Part shown: positions 19,155 to 29,471 of the stretch, piece after piece | Layout: each line of letters opens with the position of its first letter | How positions within the stretch are numbered: position 1 is the stretch's first letter | From: Pseudidiomarina aestuarii | GTDB lineage: Bacteria; Pseudomonadota; Gammaproteobacteria; Enterobacterales; Alteromonadaceae | Length of the DNA: 64,000 nt | NCBI RefSeq assembly: GCF_003987355.1 | Contig: NZ_PIPR01000001.1 | Span: 868,001-932,000 of the forward strand | Direction: 5' to 3' | Made by a program: the position numbers and the translations under genes | The notes under the pieces: generated by a model | Told to the model about the DNA's origin: nothing | Seen by the model: the letters and a program-made list of their open reading frames with translations, nothing else | Databases searched by the model: none

Positions 19155-19214
19155 GGATTCTCCTTATTATTATTCTTCACTGGGAAAGCGCATCACTGGT
19201 GCTTAGCCACTCCG

Positions 19215-20018
19215 TCAGTGGAGTGTATGAACCGGCGCAGACCAGGTTTCAAGCTGTAAGCGCAATAACTGTGCGCTGGGGTCATCGGGGCATTGTTCGA
19301 CAAAATACTGGTAGTCGTCAACAGCTGCCTGTTGGCAATCGAGTTCTTCCAAGACATAACCGCGATCGCGAATTTCATAAGGATCATCGGGCAACACGGT
19401 CAGTAGCATGTGTACCGTGGTCAATGCGTTAGCAAATTCATGGTCGTTGATAAAAGCATGTTTCAATTCGGTCAAATAGCGCACCAAAATCGTCTTTTGT
19501 TCAGCACTTTCGAGCAAGTCCCAAGCGAAATCGATTTCATGATCGGTTACGTCTTCAAAACGTTCTTGCACTTGCTGGTCTTCGAGCAATTCTCCATTCA
19601 TAGGATCGACAAAATAACTACTTTCACCATGATCAAAGCGCAATAATGGATAACCGGGAAAATCAACCAAATCTAACTGCAAACCAGCATAGGCACAGGC
19701 CTCTTGTAATAAGATAGCCATACTCACGGGAAGGCCGGTGCGATAACTAATCACCCGATCCAACAAAATGCGTTTCGCACCAACAACAGGTTCAGGCGCA
19801 TCACTAAAACCGAGCTCTAAATAAAATTGCTCCGTGATGCGTTCTAATTTCTCTAACCCTACGAGCTCTCGATTCTTTTCCGAGAGTTCTCGAATCAGCT
19901 GATAGTAATCGGCAACGTAAGTGTCGCTGTCACTATGAAACGTGCGACTCACCTCCCACAAGATTTCTATGGTTGGTAAAATTTCACGTTCAACATGCTG
20001 TAAATACGAAAACTGCAT
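19215..20018 (-). CDS. sirB1: SirB1 family protein (transglutaminase-like and TPR)
   Basis: A soluble 267-residue protein of the SirB1/YchA family. The N-terminal part carries a transglutaminase-like core (RTGLPVSMAILLQEACAYAGLQLDLVDFPGYPLLRF); I do not see a clear Cys-His-Asp catalytic triad in it. A TPR-like C-terminus follows (DPYEIRDRGYVLEELDCQQAAVDDYQYFV). Its biochemical role is unknown. It is normally next to sirB2 and kdsA; here heptad element 2 separates it from sirB2. AGGAAT precedes the ATG. Confidence 0.87.
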   Translation of the reverse strand: MQFSYLQHVEREILPTIEILWEVSRTFHSDSDTYVADYYQLIRELSEKNRELVGLEKLERITEQFYLELGFSDAPEPVVGAKRILLDRVISYRTGLPVSMAILLQEACAYAGLQLDLVDFPGYPLLRFDHGESSYFVDPMNGELLEDQQVQERFEDVTDHEIDFAWDLLESAEQKTILVRYLTELKHAFINDHEFANALTTVHMLLTVLPDDPYEIRDRGYVLEELDCQQAAVDDYQYFVEQCPDDPSAQLLRLQLETWSAPVHTLH

Positions 20019-20033
20019 TCAATTCCTCATTGA

Positions 20034-20116
20034 CTAGCTACTAGCTAATAGCTAATGGCTATTTGAAACGACAATCCCACGCTCTTCGAGTAACTAGTAG
20101 CTAATAGCCAGTAACG
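20034..20116. repeat. Heptad inverted-repeat element 2
   Basis: The left arm (20034-20064) is made of 7-bp units TAGCTAC, TAGCTAA, TAGCTAA, TGGCTAT. The right arm (20088-20116) is the inverse series TAACTAG, TAGCTAA, TAGCCAG. The core reads, on the minus strand, GAAGAGCG-N11-TTTC, the same pattern and length as in element 5. The element begins 5 bp past the sirB2 stop and fills the gap to sirB1. Both genes are on the minus strand, so the element would be transcribed between them. Confidence 0.85.
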
Positions 20117-20121
20117 TTCTT

Positions 20122-20493
20122 TTAAATCAGTGCGGTTTTGCTGAACGCTACATGAACCAAGAACATAATCCATGCTAATGCGCCAACGAACCCAACATAA
20201 CGAATCCAGGCTACGGTGGCCTTCATGGCAATTAAGCCGAACACGATATAGCCGACTAGTCCGATTAATTTGTTTATCAACCACGGGGTTTCCCATGGCC
20301 ATTGTTGCCAATGTAACAACAGTCCGACAATCGATAGCAATAACAGCGTATCAATAATGTGTGGAACAATTTTCACCCACTTTTTAGCGGCCATGCTGGA
20401 GCCTGTGGCGCGCCAGAAAAAGCGAACCACAAATAATAACACACTTACAGCAACGATGGTGACATGGAGATGTTTCAATGCTTCGTATGGCAT
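20122..20493 (-). CDS. sirB2: SirB2 family inner-membrane protein
   Basis: A 123-residue protein with four predicted membrane helices (about 9-27, 46-64, 74-92 and 98-118), starting MPYEALKHLHVTIVAVSVLLF, which matches the SirB2/YchQ family. Its function is not established. Its ATG follows directly on the stop of the response regulator gene (TAAATG), so the two are translationally coupled. In E. coli it comes straight after prmC. Confidence 0.87.
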   Translation of the reverse strand: MPYEALKHLHVTIVAVSVLLFVVRFFWRATGSSMAAKKWVKIVPHIIDTLLLLSIVGLLLHWQQWPWETPWLINKLIGLVGYIVFGLIAMKATVAWIRYVGFVGALAWIMFLVHVAFSKTALI

Positions 20494-21120
20494 TTATGTA
20501 TCCTTGGTTGGTGGTTGCATCCATAACTCGAGTTCGGGCCGCTGTGTCACAGCGTCCTGCCAGCAGTCTGGATAGTTGGTTTGGAGTAGTTGAGTTAATG
20601 CCATCAACGTCTGTTCACGGCTCTGTAATTGGGCTTCAACACGAATAATATCGCGATATGAACGCAAGGCCGACATGACACATGTGAACAACTTCTGCGA
20701 GGTCAGCTCGGTCTTCGATTTATAATCGTTGATATCATAATTGAGTACCACAGTGCGCTCAGGTGCTTGTCCGGGTTGTCCGGTGCGCAAGATGATCCGC
20801 GCTTTTTGATTATGTGCCTCATCGCGAATGAATCGAGCTACTTGGAGACCCGCATCGTCGGTGTCCATCACCACATCCAGCAGCACAATAGCAATATCCG
20901 GGTGCTGCAGCACCAATTCTTCAGCCTCAGCCCGGGTATGTGCGCTCAGAAAGTGCAACCCACGGCCTTCGAAACTCAACTCCATCAGAGCCAGCCGAGT
21001 CACCGCATGCACCTCTCGTTCATCATCAACAATGAGTACCTTCCAACCGTCCGCGTTCGAGCGACGAGGTGGTACAGGCTGATTGTCGATCTCATCGGCA
21101 AAGATAAAATCGTTGGACAT
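20494..21120 (-). CDS. Orphan response regulator (receiver domain only)
   Basis: Residues 26 to about 155 form a CheY-like receiver with the acidic pair Asp32-Asp33, the phosphoacceptor Asp82 (VLLDVVMDTDDAG), Thr113 (LRTGQPGQAPE) and Lys134 (DYKSK). The sequence is the receiver type found at the front of DUF3369/HD-type regulators. Here nothing recognisable follows; the C-terminal 50 residues form a short helical stretch with no output domain. It may therefore act through protein contacts. The gene lies between prmC (5 bp) and sirB2 (0 bp), with no kinase nearby. Confidence 0.85.
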   Translation of the reverse strand: MSNDFIFADEIDNQPVPPRRSNADGWKVLIVDDEREVHAVTRLALMELSFEGRGLHFLSAHTRAEAEELVLQHPDIAIVLLDVVMDTDDAGLQVARFIRDEAHNQKARIILRTGQPGQAPERTVVLNYDINDYKSKTELTSQKLFTCVMSALRSYRDIIRVEAQLQSREQTLMALTQLLQTNYPDCWQDAVTQRPELELWMQPPTKDT

Positions 21121-21125
21121 AGTCC

Positions 21126-21974
21126 TTACCTCTTGGGCGACGACATGGTCGCAATTTGACCGCAGGATACGCGTTCCAGATTACCATAATCTCGGCGACT
21201 GTGAACCTGCTCAAAACCGTTCTCCACTAGCAGTTCACGAACCGCCGCTGCTTGCTGCCAACCGTGTTCGAGCGCCAGCCAACCGTTAGGTTCTAAAAAT
21301 TCAGCTGCCTGCTCTACAATCACACGTAAGTCTGCCAATCCAGCCTGTTCAGCAACCAAAGCTGAGGCTGGCTCAAACCGCACATCACCCTGCGACAAGT
21401 GCGGATCTTCGGCATCAATGTAAGGTGGATTACTGACAATCAGATCGAACTGCTGTCCTCTTAATGCAGCAAACCAATGACTCTCCAATACCTGAATAGG
21501 CAAATTAAGGCGACGGCTATTCGAGCGAGCTAAAGCCAATGCCGCGGGAATTCGATCGACAGCTGTAATCTCCCACTCTGTTCGCTCTGACTTCAAAGCA
21601 AGCGCTATAGCTCCCGTACCCGTGCCTAAATCCAGCACCCGTGATCGCCGTGACAGATCCAATTGCAGCGCGGTCTCGACAAGGACTTCGGTATCGGGAC
21701 GAGGAATCAACGTCGTGTTGTTTACTTCGAGATCCAATGACCAGAATTCTCTCGAGCCCAACAGGTACGCAATAGGCACACCATTTTTACGCTGCAGCAC
21801 CCAGTGTTGAAGTTGTTCGAGTTCCGCGGCAGACAATTCTTGCTCCGGCCAGGTATGGAGGTAAGTTCGAGAGCGCTGCATGGCTGCAGCCACCAACACT
21901 TCAGCATCCATTTGCTGGCTGTCACTGTCTGTGAGTTCAGTTCGTGCCCATTGCAACGCTGCTCGAATGATCAT
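21126..21974 (-). CDS. prmC: Peptide chain release factor N5-glutamine methyltransferase
   Basis: PrmC methylates the glutamine of the GGQ motif in release factors RF1 and RF2. Its SAM-binding loop [15 protein letters not shown] and the catalytic NPPYI motif are present, with an N-terminal helical substrate-recognition domain ([25 protein letters not shown]). Length is 282 (277 in E. coli). Its start overlaps the stop of prfA, the gene for its substrate RF1 (ATGA), the usual gammaproteobacterial arrangement. Confidence 0.95.
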   Translation of the reverse strand: MIIRAALQWARTELTDSDSQQMDAEVLVAAAMQRSRTYLHTWPEQELSAAELEQLQHWVLQRKNGVPIAYLLGSREFWSLDLEVNNTTLIPRPDTEVLVETALQLDLSRRSRVLDLGTGTGAIALALKSERTEWEITAVDRIPAALALARSNSRRLNLPIQVLESHWFAALRGQQFDLIVSNPPYIDAEDPHLSQGDVRFEPASALVAEQAGLADLRVIVEQAAEFLEPNGWLALEHGWQQAAAVRELLVENGFEQVHSRRDYGNLERVSCGQIATMSSPKR

Positions 21975-23062
21975 TGCTGTTCGGAGAGTGCCGCCAATTG
22001 GTCCGCATGATGCTCCTGAACAATCGCGTCCAGCAGCAAGTCCAATGCACCGCCTAGCACCTCATCAAGCCGATATAACGTTAAATTGATACGGTGATCA
22101 CTGACCCGTCCTTGCGGGTAGTTGTAGGTTCGGATGCGCTCTGAACGATCCCCGCTTCCGACTAATGAACGACGGGTTGATTGTTCCTGCTCACGCACTT
22201 TATCGACTTCAGCTTGGTTCAAACGTGCTTGCAAGACAGACATCGCTTTGGCGCGATTTTTGTGCTGCGAACGTTCATCCTGACACTCGACGACAAAACC
22301 GGACGGTATGTGCGTAATTCGAATGGCAGAATCCGTTCGGTTGACGTGCTGACCACCAGCACCTGATGCACGATAAGTATCAATCCGCAAATCCGCTGGG
22401 TTGATCTCAACAGCCTCAGCTTCCGGCACTTCTGGTAACACCGCCACGGTGCAGGCTGATGTATGCACGCGACCTTGTGATTCTGTTTCAGGGACTCGCT
22501 GAACGCGATGTCCGCCGGATTCAAACTTCATGCGACCGTAAGCGCCATCACCGGAAACATGGGCAATCACCTCTTTATAGCCGCCATGCTCACCATCACT
22601 AGCACTAACTATACTGACTTTCCAACCTTTCTGTTCTGCGTAGCGGCTATACATCCGAAAGAGATCGCCGGCAAAAATAGCGGCTTCATCACCACCTGCC
22701 CCAGCCCGGATTTCGAGGTAGCACGGATGGTCATCGTTGGGATCGCGCGGCAGTAACAAAATTTGCAGTTCATGCTGCAAGGATTCTAATTGCTCTTGTG
22801 CGGATTCCAGCTCATTCTTCGCCATTTCACGAATTTCAGCATCATCCTCTTGCAACATCTCTTTGGCGCCAGCTTCATCTCGCTGTGCCTTTTGATAGGC
22901 TGTAAAACAATCCACCAGCGCTTCTAGTTGCGAATACTCTCGCGACAGCGCTCGAAACTTCTCTTGATCACCAATTATTTGTGGATCACTGAGGAGTTGT
23001 TGGACTTCTTCATATCGTTCAAGCAACGCTTCGAGCTTGCGAACGATGGACGGATTCATCAT
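21971..23062 (-). CDS. prfA: Peptide chain release factor 1
   Basis: RF1 ends translation at UAA and UAG codons. The GGQ loop ([10 protein letters not shown], near residue 236) and the stop-codon reading PxT-type motif ([15 protein letters not shown] region) are intact. The protein aligns along its length with E. coli RF1 (360 residues). Two adjacent ATGs are possible starts; the first has AGG at 8 bp, while the second gives the N-terminus MNPSIV that aligns with MKPSIV. It follows hemA by 9 bp and is coupled to prmC. Confidence 0.96.
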   Translation of the reverse strand: MMNPSIVRKLEALLERYEEVQQLLSDPQIIGDQEKFRALSREYSQLEALVDCFTAYQKAQRDEAGAKEMLQEDDAEIREMAKNELESAQEQLESLQHELQILLLPRDPNDDHPCYLEIRAGAGGDEAAIFAGDLFRMYSRYAEQKGWKVSIVSASDGEHGGYKEVIAHVSGDGAYGRMKFESGGHRVQRVPETESQGRVHTSACTVAVLPEVPEAEAVEINPADLRIDTYRASGAGGQHVNRTDSAIRITHIPSGFVVECQDERSQHKNRAKAMSVLQARLNQAEVDKVREQEQSTRRSLVGSGDRSERIRTYNYPQGRVSDHRINLTLYRLDEVLGGALDLLLDAIVQEHHADQLAALSEQQ

Positions 23063-23071
23063 GGAGTTAAC

Positions 23072-24325
23072 CTATTTCGAGTCTTCTTGGTTGAGTTGTT
23101 GGAGTACAGCTAAGGTTAAATAATCGCCGTTCGCTCCGGCATCACGCAGGAGTTTGGTCGGTTGATGCAGGAACTGTTTGGTTAAACGTTGGCTCAATTC
23201 CTCAAGCACCTCACTGGGGTCTTTCCCAGCTTGCAGTTGCGTGCGCGCCCGCGCCAGTTGTTCACTCGCCATTGCTTCTGTACGTTGCCGAAAATCCCGG
23301 ATCACATCCACCGAATCGAGGCTGCGCAACCATGCTACAAAGCCACCGGTCTGCTCTTTGATAATGGAGCGTGCTTCAGCAGCAGCATCCTCACGGTTCT
23401 TCAAATTTTCGGTAATGATGCCCTGCAAATCATCGACCGTATAGAGATAAGCATCATTTAAATCATTTACTTGCGCTTCAATGTCGCGCGGTACCGCCAA
23501 GTCTATGAGTAACATCGGGCGACGCTTGCGACTTTTCAATGCAGATTCAATCAAGCCCTTACCAATAATTGGCAATGTGCTGGCTGTCGAACTAATCACG
23601 ATATCCGCTTGCGGCAATAACTCAGGTAGTTCACCGAGCGTGTGTGCCTGACCGCCAAACGCGGTGGCTACCGCTTCAGCGCGAGCCAAAGTGCGATTCG
23701 CTACCAATAACCGAGCGACACCTTGCTCTTTCAAATGCTGTGCCGCTAGCTCCGCGGTATCTCCCGCACCAACCAAGAGGACGGTCGCGCGCTCTAACTC
23801 AGCAAAAATATGCTTGGCCAGATTGACTGCAGCATAGGCGACCGATACGGCATTTTCGCCCACTCGTGTCTCACTACGCACCGTTTTGGCAACTCGGAAT
23901 GTTTGTTGAAATAGGCGTTCTAAAACACCACCCACACTGGTTTGGTTCTTCGCAAACTGATACGCCTGCTTCACTTGTCCGAGAATCTGTGGCTCGCCTA
24001 AAACCAGCGAATCGAGACCGCTGGCTACCGCCATCAAATGTTCGATTGCCGCATCATCTTCGTAGCTGTAACTATGGGCTTGCAACTGTTCGGCGCTGAT
24101 CCCATGGTAGCCCGCCAACCACCCCATTAAGAGGTCACTGGACACGTTGCCATGACAATAGAGCTCAGTGCGGTTACAGGTTGATAGAATGACCGCTTCT
24201 TGCACACCGGTGTCCGCGCGCAGGCGTGCTAGCGCCTGATGCAGTTGCTCAGGCGAGAAGGCGACACGTTCACGCAAATCGACCGAAGCCGTTGTATGGT
24301 TAACACCCAGTGCAAAAATGGTCAT
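23072..24325 (-). CDS. hemA: Glutamyl-tRNA reductase
   Basis: HemA reduces glutamyl-tRNA(Glu) to glutamate-1-semialdehyde, the entry step of heme synthesis by the C5 route. The catalytic Cys50 lies in STCNRTELYC, followed by the NADPH-binding VLLVGAGDTAELAAQHL and the dimerisation helix with DFRQRTEAMASEQLARA. Starting at MTIFALGVNH gives 417 residues, as in the family; the longer upstream reading lacks similarity. It heads the hemA-prfA-prmC operon and is divergent from lolB. Confidence 0.96.
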   Translation of the reverse strand: MTIFALGVNHTTASVDLRERVAFSPEQLHQALARLRADTGVQEAVILSTCNRTELYCHGNVSSDLLMGWLAGYHGISAEQLQAHSYSYEDDAAIEHLMAVASGLDSLVLGEPQILGQVKQAYQFAKNQTSVGGVLERLFQQTFRVAKTVRSETRVGENAVSVAYAAVNLAKHIFAELERATVLLVGAGDTAELAAQHLKEQGVARLLVANRTLARAEAVATAFGGQAHTLGELPELLPQADIVISSTASTLPIIGKGLIESALKSRKRRPMLLIDLAVPRDIEAQVNDLNDAYLYTVDDLQGIITENLKNREDAAAEARSIIKEQTGGFVAWLRSLDSVDVIRDFRQRTEAMASEQLARARTQLQAGKDPSEVLEELSQRLTKQFLHQPTKLLRDAGANGDYLTLAVLQQLNQEDSK

Positions 24326-24434
24326 AATATCGGGAACAGACAAGCCCTTCGCTACTGCAAAACGGTGGTAATTGTACGTGAAACCCCGCATGATGGAAAG
24401 CAATCTAGCACCGCGAACGAACTGGACGACCCGA

Positions 24435-25070
24435 ATGAGAAAGTTGTGGATAAGCATATGGATACTGCTGGTTGCAGGCTGTGTCAGCATTCCGGAGAGT
24501 GAAATGCTTGATTCGATTCCAGCAATCGATCGCGCCGCTTATCAGCGTCATCAACAACAACTTGATTCGGTTGATTCGTGGCGGCTACAAGGTCAGATTG
24601 CTCTGTTCAATCTCCGTGACGATTCGCGCGATGCCGTTTATATCGATTGGCGTTGGACTCCAACAACAACCTCAATGCGCTTCTCTCATCCGCTGAAAGG
24701 CACGCTAGCTCGTCTCGAACAAACCACTGCAGGCGCGGTGTTAATCGATGAAGACCAAAACGAATACCGAGCAGCGACTATGACGACGTTGTTGCAAACC
24801 TATTTTGGGATCTCTATTCCCGTTGACGCACTCCCGGGCGTTGTGCTGGGCAGATTGCCGCAGCGCGCAGAGAACATCACCGTCGTCCGGCCCAGTACCA
24901 TTGATGACGTGGTTGTTTTATCCAGCTACAAGGTGATTGCTGATGAAGAACCTTGGCAAGCAGAGTTATCACTCTTTACAGCAGTCAATACTATCTATGT
25001 TCCGAGCAGTATTGAGATAAACGCGACAGACTGGCGCATCAAACTTCGCATCACGGATTGGTCATTATGA
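24435..25070 (+). CDS. lolB: Outer-membrane lipoprotein insertion factor LolB
   Basis: LolB takes lipoproteins from the periplasmic carrier LolA and inserts them in the outer membrane. The 211-residue product starts MRKLWISIWILLVAGCVSIP with a lipobox (LVAGC), so it is itself a lipoprotein. Then come the LolB features VDSWRLQGQIALFN, RFSHPLKGTLARLEQ and the hydrophobic YFGISIPVDALPGVVLGR. I used the ATG that puts the signal peptide at the N-terminus. Synteny (divergent hemA, downstream ispE-prs) is conserved. The stop overlaps the ispE start. Confidence 0.92.
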   Translation: MRKLWISIWILLVAGCVSIPESEMLDSIPAIDRAAYQRHQQQLDSVDSWRLQGQIALFNLRDDSRDAVYIDWRWTPTTTSMRFSHPLKGTLARLEQTTAGAVLIDEDQNEYRAATMTTLLQTYFGISIPVDALPGVVLGRLPQRAENITVVRPSTIDDVVVLSSYKVIADEEPWQAELSLFTAVNTIYVPSSIEINATDWRIKLRITDWSL

Positions 25071-25942
25071 TGACACCACTAACCTTACCTGCACCAGCCA
25101 AGCTGAACCTGTTTTTACATGTGGTCGGCCGCCGTCCCGATGGGTACCATGCACTGCAAACGCTATTTCAGTTCCTCGACTTCGGTGATTCACTGAATTT
25201 TACTCCGATCGCTGAGCCGAAGGTGACTATTCAATGCAGCCAAACTGACTTGGCTGGACCGAACAATCTTGTCAATCGAGCCGTAGCTCTGGTGCAAAAT
25301 GAGTTCCCAAAGCATTGGCGCGGACTCCGCATCGACATCGATAAGCGCTTACCGACAGGCGGTGGCCTGGGTGGCGGTTCCTCTGATGCCGCGACCACAT
25401 TACTGGCGTTGAGGCATTTTTGGCAACTACCGTTGAGTATGACTGACTTAGCCAGTCTCGGACTTCAGCTTGGTGCCGATGTCCCGGTTTTTGTAAATGG
25501 TCAGGCTGCTTTTGCAGAGGGTATCGGTGAGCAACTCACACCCTGCCAGCCGCAGTCGCCTTGGTATTTGGTGATCCATCCTGGAGTCTCGGTTAGCACC
25601 CAGTCGATTTTTCAGCATCCTGACCTACCGCGTGCCTCAGCATTGATTCAACCGCAGCATTGGACCTGGGAAAACACGCGCAATGACTGCGAACCACTGG
25701 TCCGTCAATTGCATCCTGAAGTTGCCAACGCCCTCGACTGGTTGGTAGAATACGCGCCGTCGCGGCTGACCGGCACCGGAGCCTGTATTTTCGGACGTTT
25801 TGACAGCCAGACCGCAGCAACGGATACGCTTGCACAATTGCCTGCACCATGGACAGGGTTCGTCGCCCGCGGGCTCAATGAATCTCCGGTCTGCTCGCTA
25901 CTGCGGCAGGCTTCAACTGTGAACCTGACCAAACAATATTGA
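25067..25942 (+). CDS. ispE: 4-diphosphocytidyl-2-C-methyl-D-erythritol kinase
   Basis: IspE phosphorylates CDP-methylerythritol in the MEP route to isoprenoids. It is a GHMP kinase: the start [20 protein letters not shown], the glycine-rich ATP loop [17 protein letters not shown] and the late [10 protein letters not shown] motif are all present. Two ATGs in tandem overlap the lolB stop; I give the first. Its end lies 8 bp from the GTG start of prs, in the standard lolB-ispE-prs order. Confidence 0.95.
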   Translation: MMTPLTLPAPAKLNLFLHVVGRRPDGYHALQTLFQFLDFGDSLNFTPIAEPKVTIQCSQTDLAGPNNLVNRAVALVQNEFPKHWRGLRIDIDKRLPTGGGLGGGSSDAATTLLALRHFWQLPLSMTDLASLGLQLGADVPVFVNGQAAFAEGIGEQLTPCQPQSPWYLVIHPGVSVSTQSIFQHPDLPRASALIQPQHWTWENTRNDCEPLVRQLHPEVANALDWLVEYAPSRLTGTGACIFGRFDSQTAATDTLAQLPAPWTGFVARGLNESPVCSLLRQASTVNLTKQY

Positions 25943-25950
25943 GGTTTAGT

Positions 25951-26898
25951 GTGCCTGATATGAAGCTTTTTGCTGGCAATGCCACGCCAGAACTCGCCCA
26001 GAAAATTGCCGACCGTTTATACATCAAGTTGGGTGATGCCAATGTGGGTCGCTTTAGCGATGGTGAGATCAGCGTCATGATTAATGAAAATGTCCGTGGT
26101 TCGGACGTCTTCATCATTCAATCGACCTGCGCCCCCACCAACGATAACCTGATGGAACTGATAGTCATGGTTGATGCGCTTCGGCGCGCCTCAGCTGGCC
26201 GTATCACTGCCGTGATGCCCTACTTCGGCTATGCACGCCAAGATCGACGCGTCCGCTCTGCCCGTGTCCCTATCACAGCGAAAGTTGTCGCCGACTTCTT
26301 GTCCAGCGTCGGTGTTGATCGTGTACTGACGGTCGACCTCCATGCCGAACAGATTCAGGGCTTCTTTGATGTGCCAGTGGACAACGTATTCGCAAGCCCT
26401 GTGTTAATGGAACATTTGCGTCAGCAAGCATTCCATAATCCAGTTGTGGTATCACCCGATATCGGCGGTGTAGTTCGTGCACGAGCTATCGCGAAGTTAC
26501 TCAACGATGTCGACCTCGCCATTATCGATAAACGCCGTCCGCGCGCGAATGAATCGCAAGTCATGCATATTATTGGGGATATCAACGACCGCGATTGCAT
26601 TATTGTTGACGACATGATCGATACCGGCGGTACGCTGTGTAAAGCTGCAGACGCCTTGAAAGCCAATGGCGCACGCAGAGTCTTTGCCTATGCAACGCAC
26701 CCGGTGTTTTCTGGCAATGCGGTCGAGAATATTCGCGACTCGCAAATTGACCAAGTCATCGTTACCGATAGCATTCCATTGAGCCAAGGTATGAAAGCCT
26801 TAGATAAGGTGCATCAGTTGACTCTCAGTGGCATGTTGTCTGAAGCCTTACGCCGTGTCAGTAACGAAGAATCTATTTCTGCGATGTTCGAATATTAA
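25951..26898 (+). CDS. prs: Ribose-phosphate pyrophosphokinase
   Basis: Prs makes PRPP from ribose 5-phosphate and ATP for nucleotide, histidine, tryptophan and NAD synthesis. It is nearly identical in outline to E. coli Prs (315 residues): [49 protein letters not shown] and the PRPP loop [16 protein letters not shown] start with GAGG 6 bp upstream gives the matching N-terminus (M)[10 protein letters not shown] hairpin and a strong terminator follow. Confidence 0.96.
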   Translation: MPDMKLFAGNATPELAQKIADRLYIKLGDANVGRFSDGEISVMINENVRGSDVFIIQSTCAPTNDNLMELIVMVDALRRASAGRITAVMPYFGYARQDRRVRSARVPITAKVVADFLSSVGVDRVLTVDLHAEQIQGFFDVPVDNVFASPVLMEHLRQQAFHNPVVVSPDIGGVVRARAIAKLLNDVDLAIIDKRRPRANESQVMHIIGDINDRDCIIVDDMIDTGGTLCKAADALKANGARRVFAYATHPVFSGNAVENIRDSQIDQVIVTDSIPLSQGMKALDKVHQLTLSGMLSEALRRVSNEESISAMFEY

Positions 26899-26917
26899 GA
26901 TTCAGATTACCGTTAGC

Positions 26918-26940
26918 TTGTGAGCTCAAATAGCTCACAA
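26918..26940. other. Perfect hairpin after prs
   Basis: TTGTGAGCT and AGCTCACAA pair perfectly (9 bp) around CAAAT. No T-run follows. It lies 19 bp after the prs stop and 10 bp before a true terminator. It could stabilise the 3' end of the mRNA, or be a protein-binding dyad. Confidence 0.5.
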
Positions 26941-26950
26941 CACATCTTGA

Positions 26951-26991
26951 AAATAAAGGGCGCGAGTGCTAGTATTTCGCGCCCTTTATTT
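26951..26991 (+). terminator. Rho-independent terminator between prs and rplY
   Basis: A 15-bp stem, AAATAAAGGGCGCGA with its complement TCGCGCCCTTTATTT, encloses an 11-nt loop. Its GC core with flanking A and T tracts makes it work in either direction; on the plus strand it ends the lolB-ispE-prs transcript. Confidence 0.92.
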
Positions 26992-27095
26992 ATGGGGTTT
27001 CTAAATAGTTCGTTCATGTCGAATCGTTGGTCGCGACGAGTCGGCTAATATCAATTAATTACCGCAGCTATCAGTCGCGGTATTGGAGTGACGTT

Positions 27096-27773
27096 ATGTC
27101 TACAATCGATTTTACTCTGCAGGCAGAACTTCGCACTGACACAGGGAAAGGTGCGAGCCGCCGCCTGCGTCGCGAAGACAAAGTGCCAGCAATTATTTAC
27201 GGTGGCAAAAAAGACGCCGTTTCTATTACTTTGCAACACAGCAAAGTGAACAATATGGCTGACTACGAAGCCTTCTATTCTCATATCCTCACGTTAGTAG
27301 TTGATGGTAAGAAGCAACAGGTGATTTTGAAAGACGTACAGCGTCACCCGTTCAAGCCAAAATTGACTCACTTGGATTTCCAACGTGTTGAGAAAGGTCA
27401 GAAGTTACACACCAACATTCCACTTCACTTCATCAATGAGAAATCTTCGATTGGTGTGAAGACCGAAGGCGGTGTTGTCGTTCACCACATTGCTGACGTT
27501 GAAATTCACTGTTTGCCACAAGACTTACCAGAGTTCTTGGAAGTCGACGTTGCCAACATGCACTTGGGTGATACCTTGCACTTAACTGACCTCGCAGTAC
27601 CTAAGGGTGTTGAGTTGGTTGAGCTCACTAAAGGTGAAGATCACGACCAAGCAGTAGTCTCTATCGTCGCACCACGCGTCGAGAAAGAGGAAACTGATGA
27701 AGAAGAAACTTCAGCAGAAGTTCCAACTACGAAAGAAACTGAAGCGAAAGCTGAAGACGACGACGCCGAATAA
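27096..27773 (+). CDS. rplY: 50S ribosomal protein L25, long (CTC) form
   Basis: L25 binds 5S rRNA. Residues 1 to about 95 form the L25 domain ([26 protein letters not shown]...[15 protein letters not shown]). A C-terminal TL5/CTC domain follows ([27 protein letters not shown]) and then an acidic tail from about 195 ([10 protein letters not shown]...EDDDAE). E. coli has only the first domain (94 residues), so this is the general-stress-protein CTC-like form common in marine gammaproteobacteria. The start is set by TTGGAGTG before ATG and by the N-terminus [11 protein letters not shown]. Confidence 0.95.
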   Translation: MSTIDFTLQAELRTDTGKGASRRLRREDKVPAIIYGGKKDAVSITLQHSKVNNMADYEAFYSHILTLVVDGKKQQVILKDVQRHPFKPKLTHLDFQRVEKGQKLHTNIPLHFINEKSSIGVKTEGGVVVHHIADVEIHCLPQDLPEFLEVDVANMHLGDTLHLTDLAVPKGVELVELTKGEDHDQAVVSIVAPRVEKEETDEEETSAEVPTTKETEAKAEDDDAE

Positions 27774-27779
27774 GGTTTC

Positions 27780-28373
27780 ATGTCAACCATTCGCTTACTC
27801 GTGGGCCTGGGTAATCCAGGCCCCGAATATTCTCAAACTCGCCATAACGCCGGCTTCTGGCTGGTAGAAGCATACGCTCGTCAACACGCTGTCTCCTTAC
27901 AACCTGAATCCAAGTTTTTCGGTCACACTGCGCGAATTCAACGCGGTGCGCTAGATTTGCGTTTATTAATGCCGATGACCTACATGAATCGCAGTGGTCA
28001 AGGGGTTGCAGCACTGGCGAACTTCTACAAGATTAAACCAGAAGAAATTTTGGTCGCTTATGACGAATTAGATTTACCACCCGGTACCGCCAAGCTCAAG
28101 ACAGGTGGTGGCGCTGGTGGCCATAATGGTATTAAAGACATTATTGCACAGCTTGGAAGTCCGGACTTTCATCGCTTACGCATTGGTATCGGTCATCCTG
28201 GTCATAAGAGCCAAGTCACTGGCTTTGTACTAGGTAAAGCTCCTGCGCTAGAGCAGAGCTGGATGGACGATACCATTGCGCAAGCGTGCCGCAGTATTGA
28301 TTTGCTTATTGAGCAAGATATGCGTGCGGCACAACAGCACCTTCATAGTTTTAAAGCACAGAGCGAGAGCTAA
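27780..28373 (+). CDS. pth: Peptidyl-tRNA hydrolase
   Basis: Pth frees tRNA from peptidyl-tRNAs that drop off the ribosome. The catalytic segment [19 protein letters not shown] with the essential His, [19 protein letters not shown] and [13 protein letters not shown] are all present in the normal order. Length is 197. It is 6 bp after rplY and 2 bp before ychF, the standard trio. Confidence 0.97.
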   Translation: MSTIRLLVGLGNPGPEYSQTRHNAGFWLVEAYARQHAVSLQPESKFFGHTARIQRGALDLRLLMPMTYMNRSGQGVAALANFYKIKPEEILVAYDELDLPPGTAKLKTGGGAGGHNGIKDIIAQLGSPDFHRLRIGIGHPGHKSQVTGFVLGKAPALEQSWMDDTIAQACRSIDLLIEQDMRAAQQHLHSFKAQSES

Positions 28374-28375
28374 TC

Positions 28376-29467
28376 ATGGGATTCAAATGCGGCATAGTCG
28401 GCCTGCCTAACGTCGGTAAATCGACCCTTTTCAATGCATTAACAAAAGCAGGTATTGAGGCAGCTAACTTTCCATTCTGTACCATTGAACCCAATACGGG
28501 TGTCGTTGCCGTTCCTGACGAACGACTGAATCAATTGGCTGAAATCGTCAATCCACAGCGAATTGTTCCGACAACTATGGAGTTCGTAGACATAGCGGGC
28601 TTGGTTGAGGGTGCATCCAAAGGCGAAGGCCTTGGCAACAAATTCTTAGCCAATATTCGCGAAACCGATGCTATTGGTCATGTCGTGCGCTGCTTTGAGA
28701 ACGACAATATCGTGCACGTGGCTGGACGAGTGAGTCCGTCTGCTGATATTGAAATTATCAACACTGAGCTGGCTCTTGCCGATCTCGATAGCGTTGAGAA
28801 AGCTATTCATCGTCAAGGTAAAAAAGCAAAGGGCGGCGATAAACAAGCAGCTGCTGAAATAGCCGTTCTGCAAAAGCTCCTACCCGCTTTAGAAAACGGC
28901 GATATGGCTCGTTCTGTAGCATTATCAGATGATGAACGGGCAGTCATTCGCTCCTACAATTTATTGACTCTGAAGCCGACCATGTACATTGCCAACGTCA
29001 ATGATGACGGCTTCGAGAATAACCCCTACCTCGATGAAGTTCGTGCTATCGCGGCTAAAGAAGATGCGATTGTGGTTCCAGTTTGTGCCGAAATCGAATC
29101 GGAAATTGCTGAACTCGATGAAGCTGAAAAAGCTGAATTTATGACCGATTTAGGCTTAACCGAGCCAGGTTTGAACCGCGTTATTCGCGGTGGCTATCAA
29201 CTTCTCAACTTACACACCTATTTCACCGCTGGTGTGAAAGAAGTGCGCGCATGGACTATTCCGATTGGTTCGACCGCTCCACAAGCCGCTGGCAAGATTC
29301 ACACCGATTTCGAGAAAGGCTTCATTCGAGCCGTCGTCGTCGGATTTGACGACTACGTTCAGTATCGTGGTGAACAGGGTGCGAAAGAGGCTGGGAAGCG
29401 CCGCGAAGAAGGCAAAGAGTATATCGTCAAAGACGGTGACGTCATCCTATTCCGGTTTAACGTCTGA
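28376..29467 (+). CDS. ychF: Redox-regulated ATPase YchF
   Basis: YchF (Ola1 family) is a P-loop NTPase of the Obg group that prefers ATP and associates with ribosomes in stress responses. The P-loop is [14 protein letters not shown], the G3 region is [20 protein letters not shown], the specificity loop reads YIANVND in place of NKxD, and the C-terminal TGS domain starts near [18 protein letters not shown]. The 363 residues match E. coli exactly in length. Heptad element 3 begins 4 bp after its stop. Confidence 0.97.
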   Translation: MGFKCGIVGLPNVGKSTLFNALTKAGIEAANFPFCTIEPNTGVVAVPDERLNQLAEIVNPQRIVPTTMEFVDIAGLVEGASKGEGLGNKFLANIRETDAIGHVVRCFENDNIVHVAGRVSPSADIEIINTELALADLDSVEKAIHRQGKKAKGGDKQAAAEIAVLQKLLPALENGDMARSVALSDDERAVIRSYNLLTLKPTMYIANVNDDGFENNPYLDEVRAIAAKEDAIVVPVCAEIESEIAELDEAEKAEFMTDLGLTEPGLNRVIRGGYQLLNLHTYFTAGVKEVRAWTIPIGSTAPQAAGKIHTDFEKGFIRAVVVGFDDYVQYRGEQGAKEAGKRREEGKEYIVKDGDVILFRFNV

Positions 29468-29471
29468 AGAC

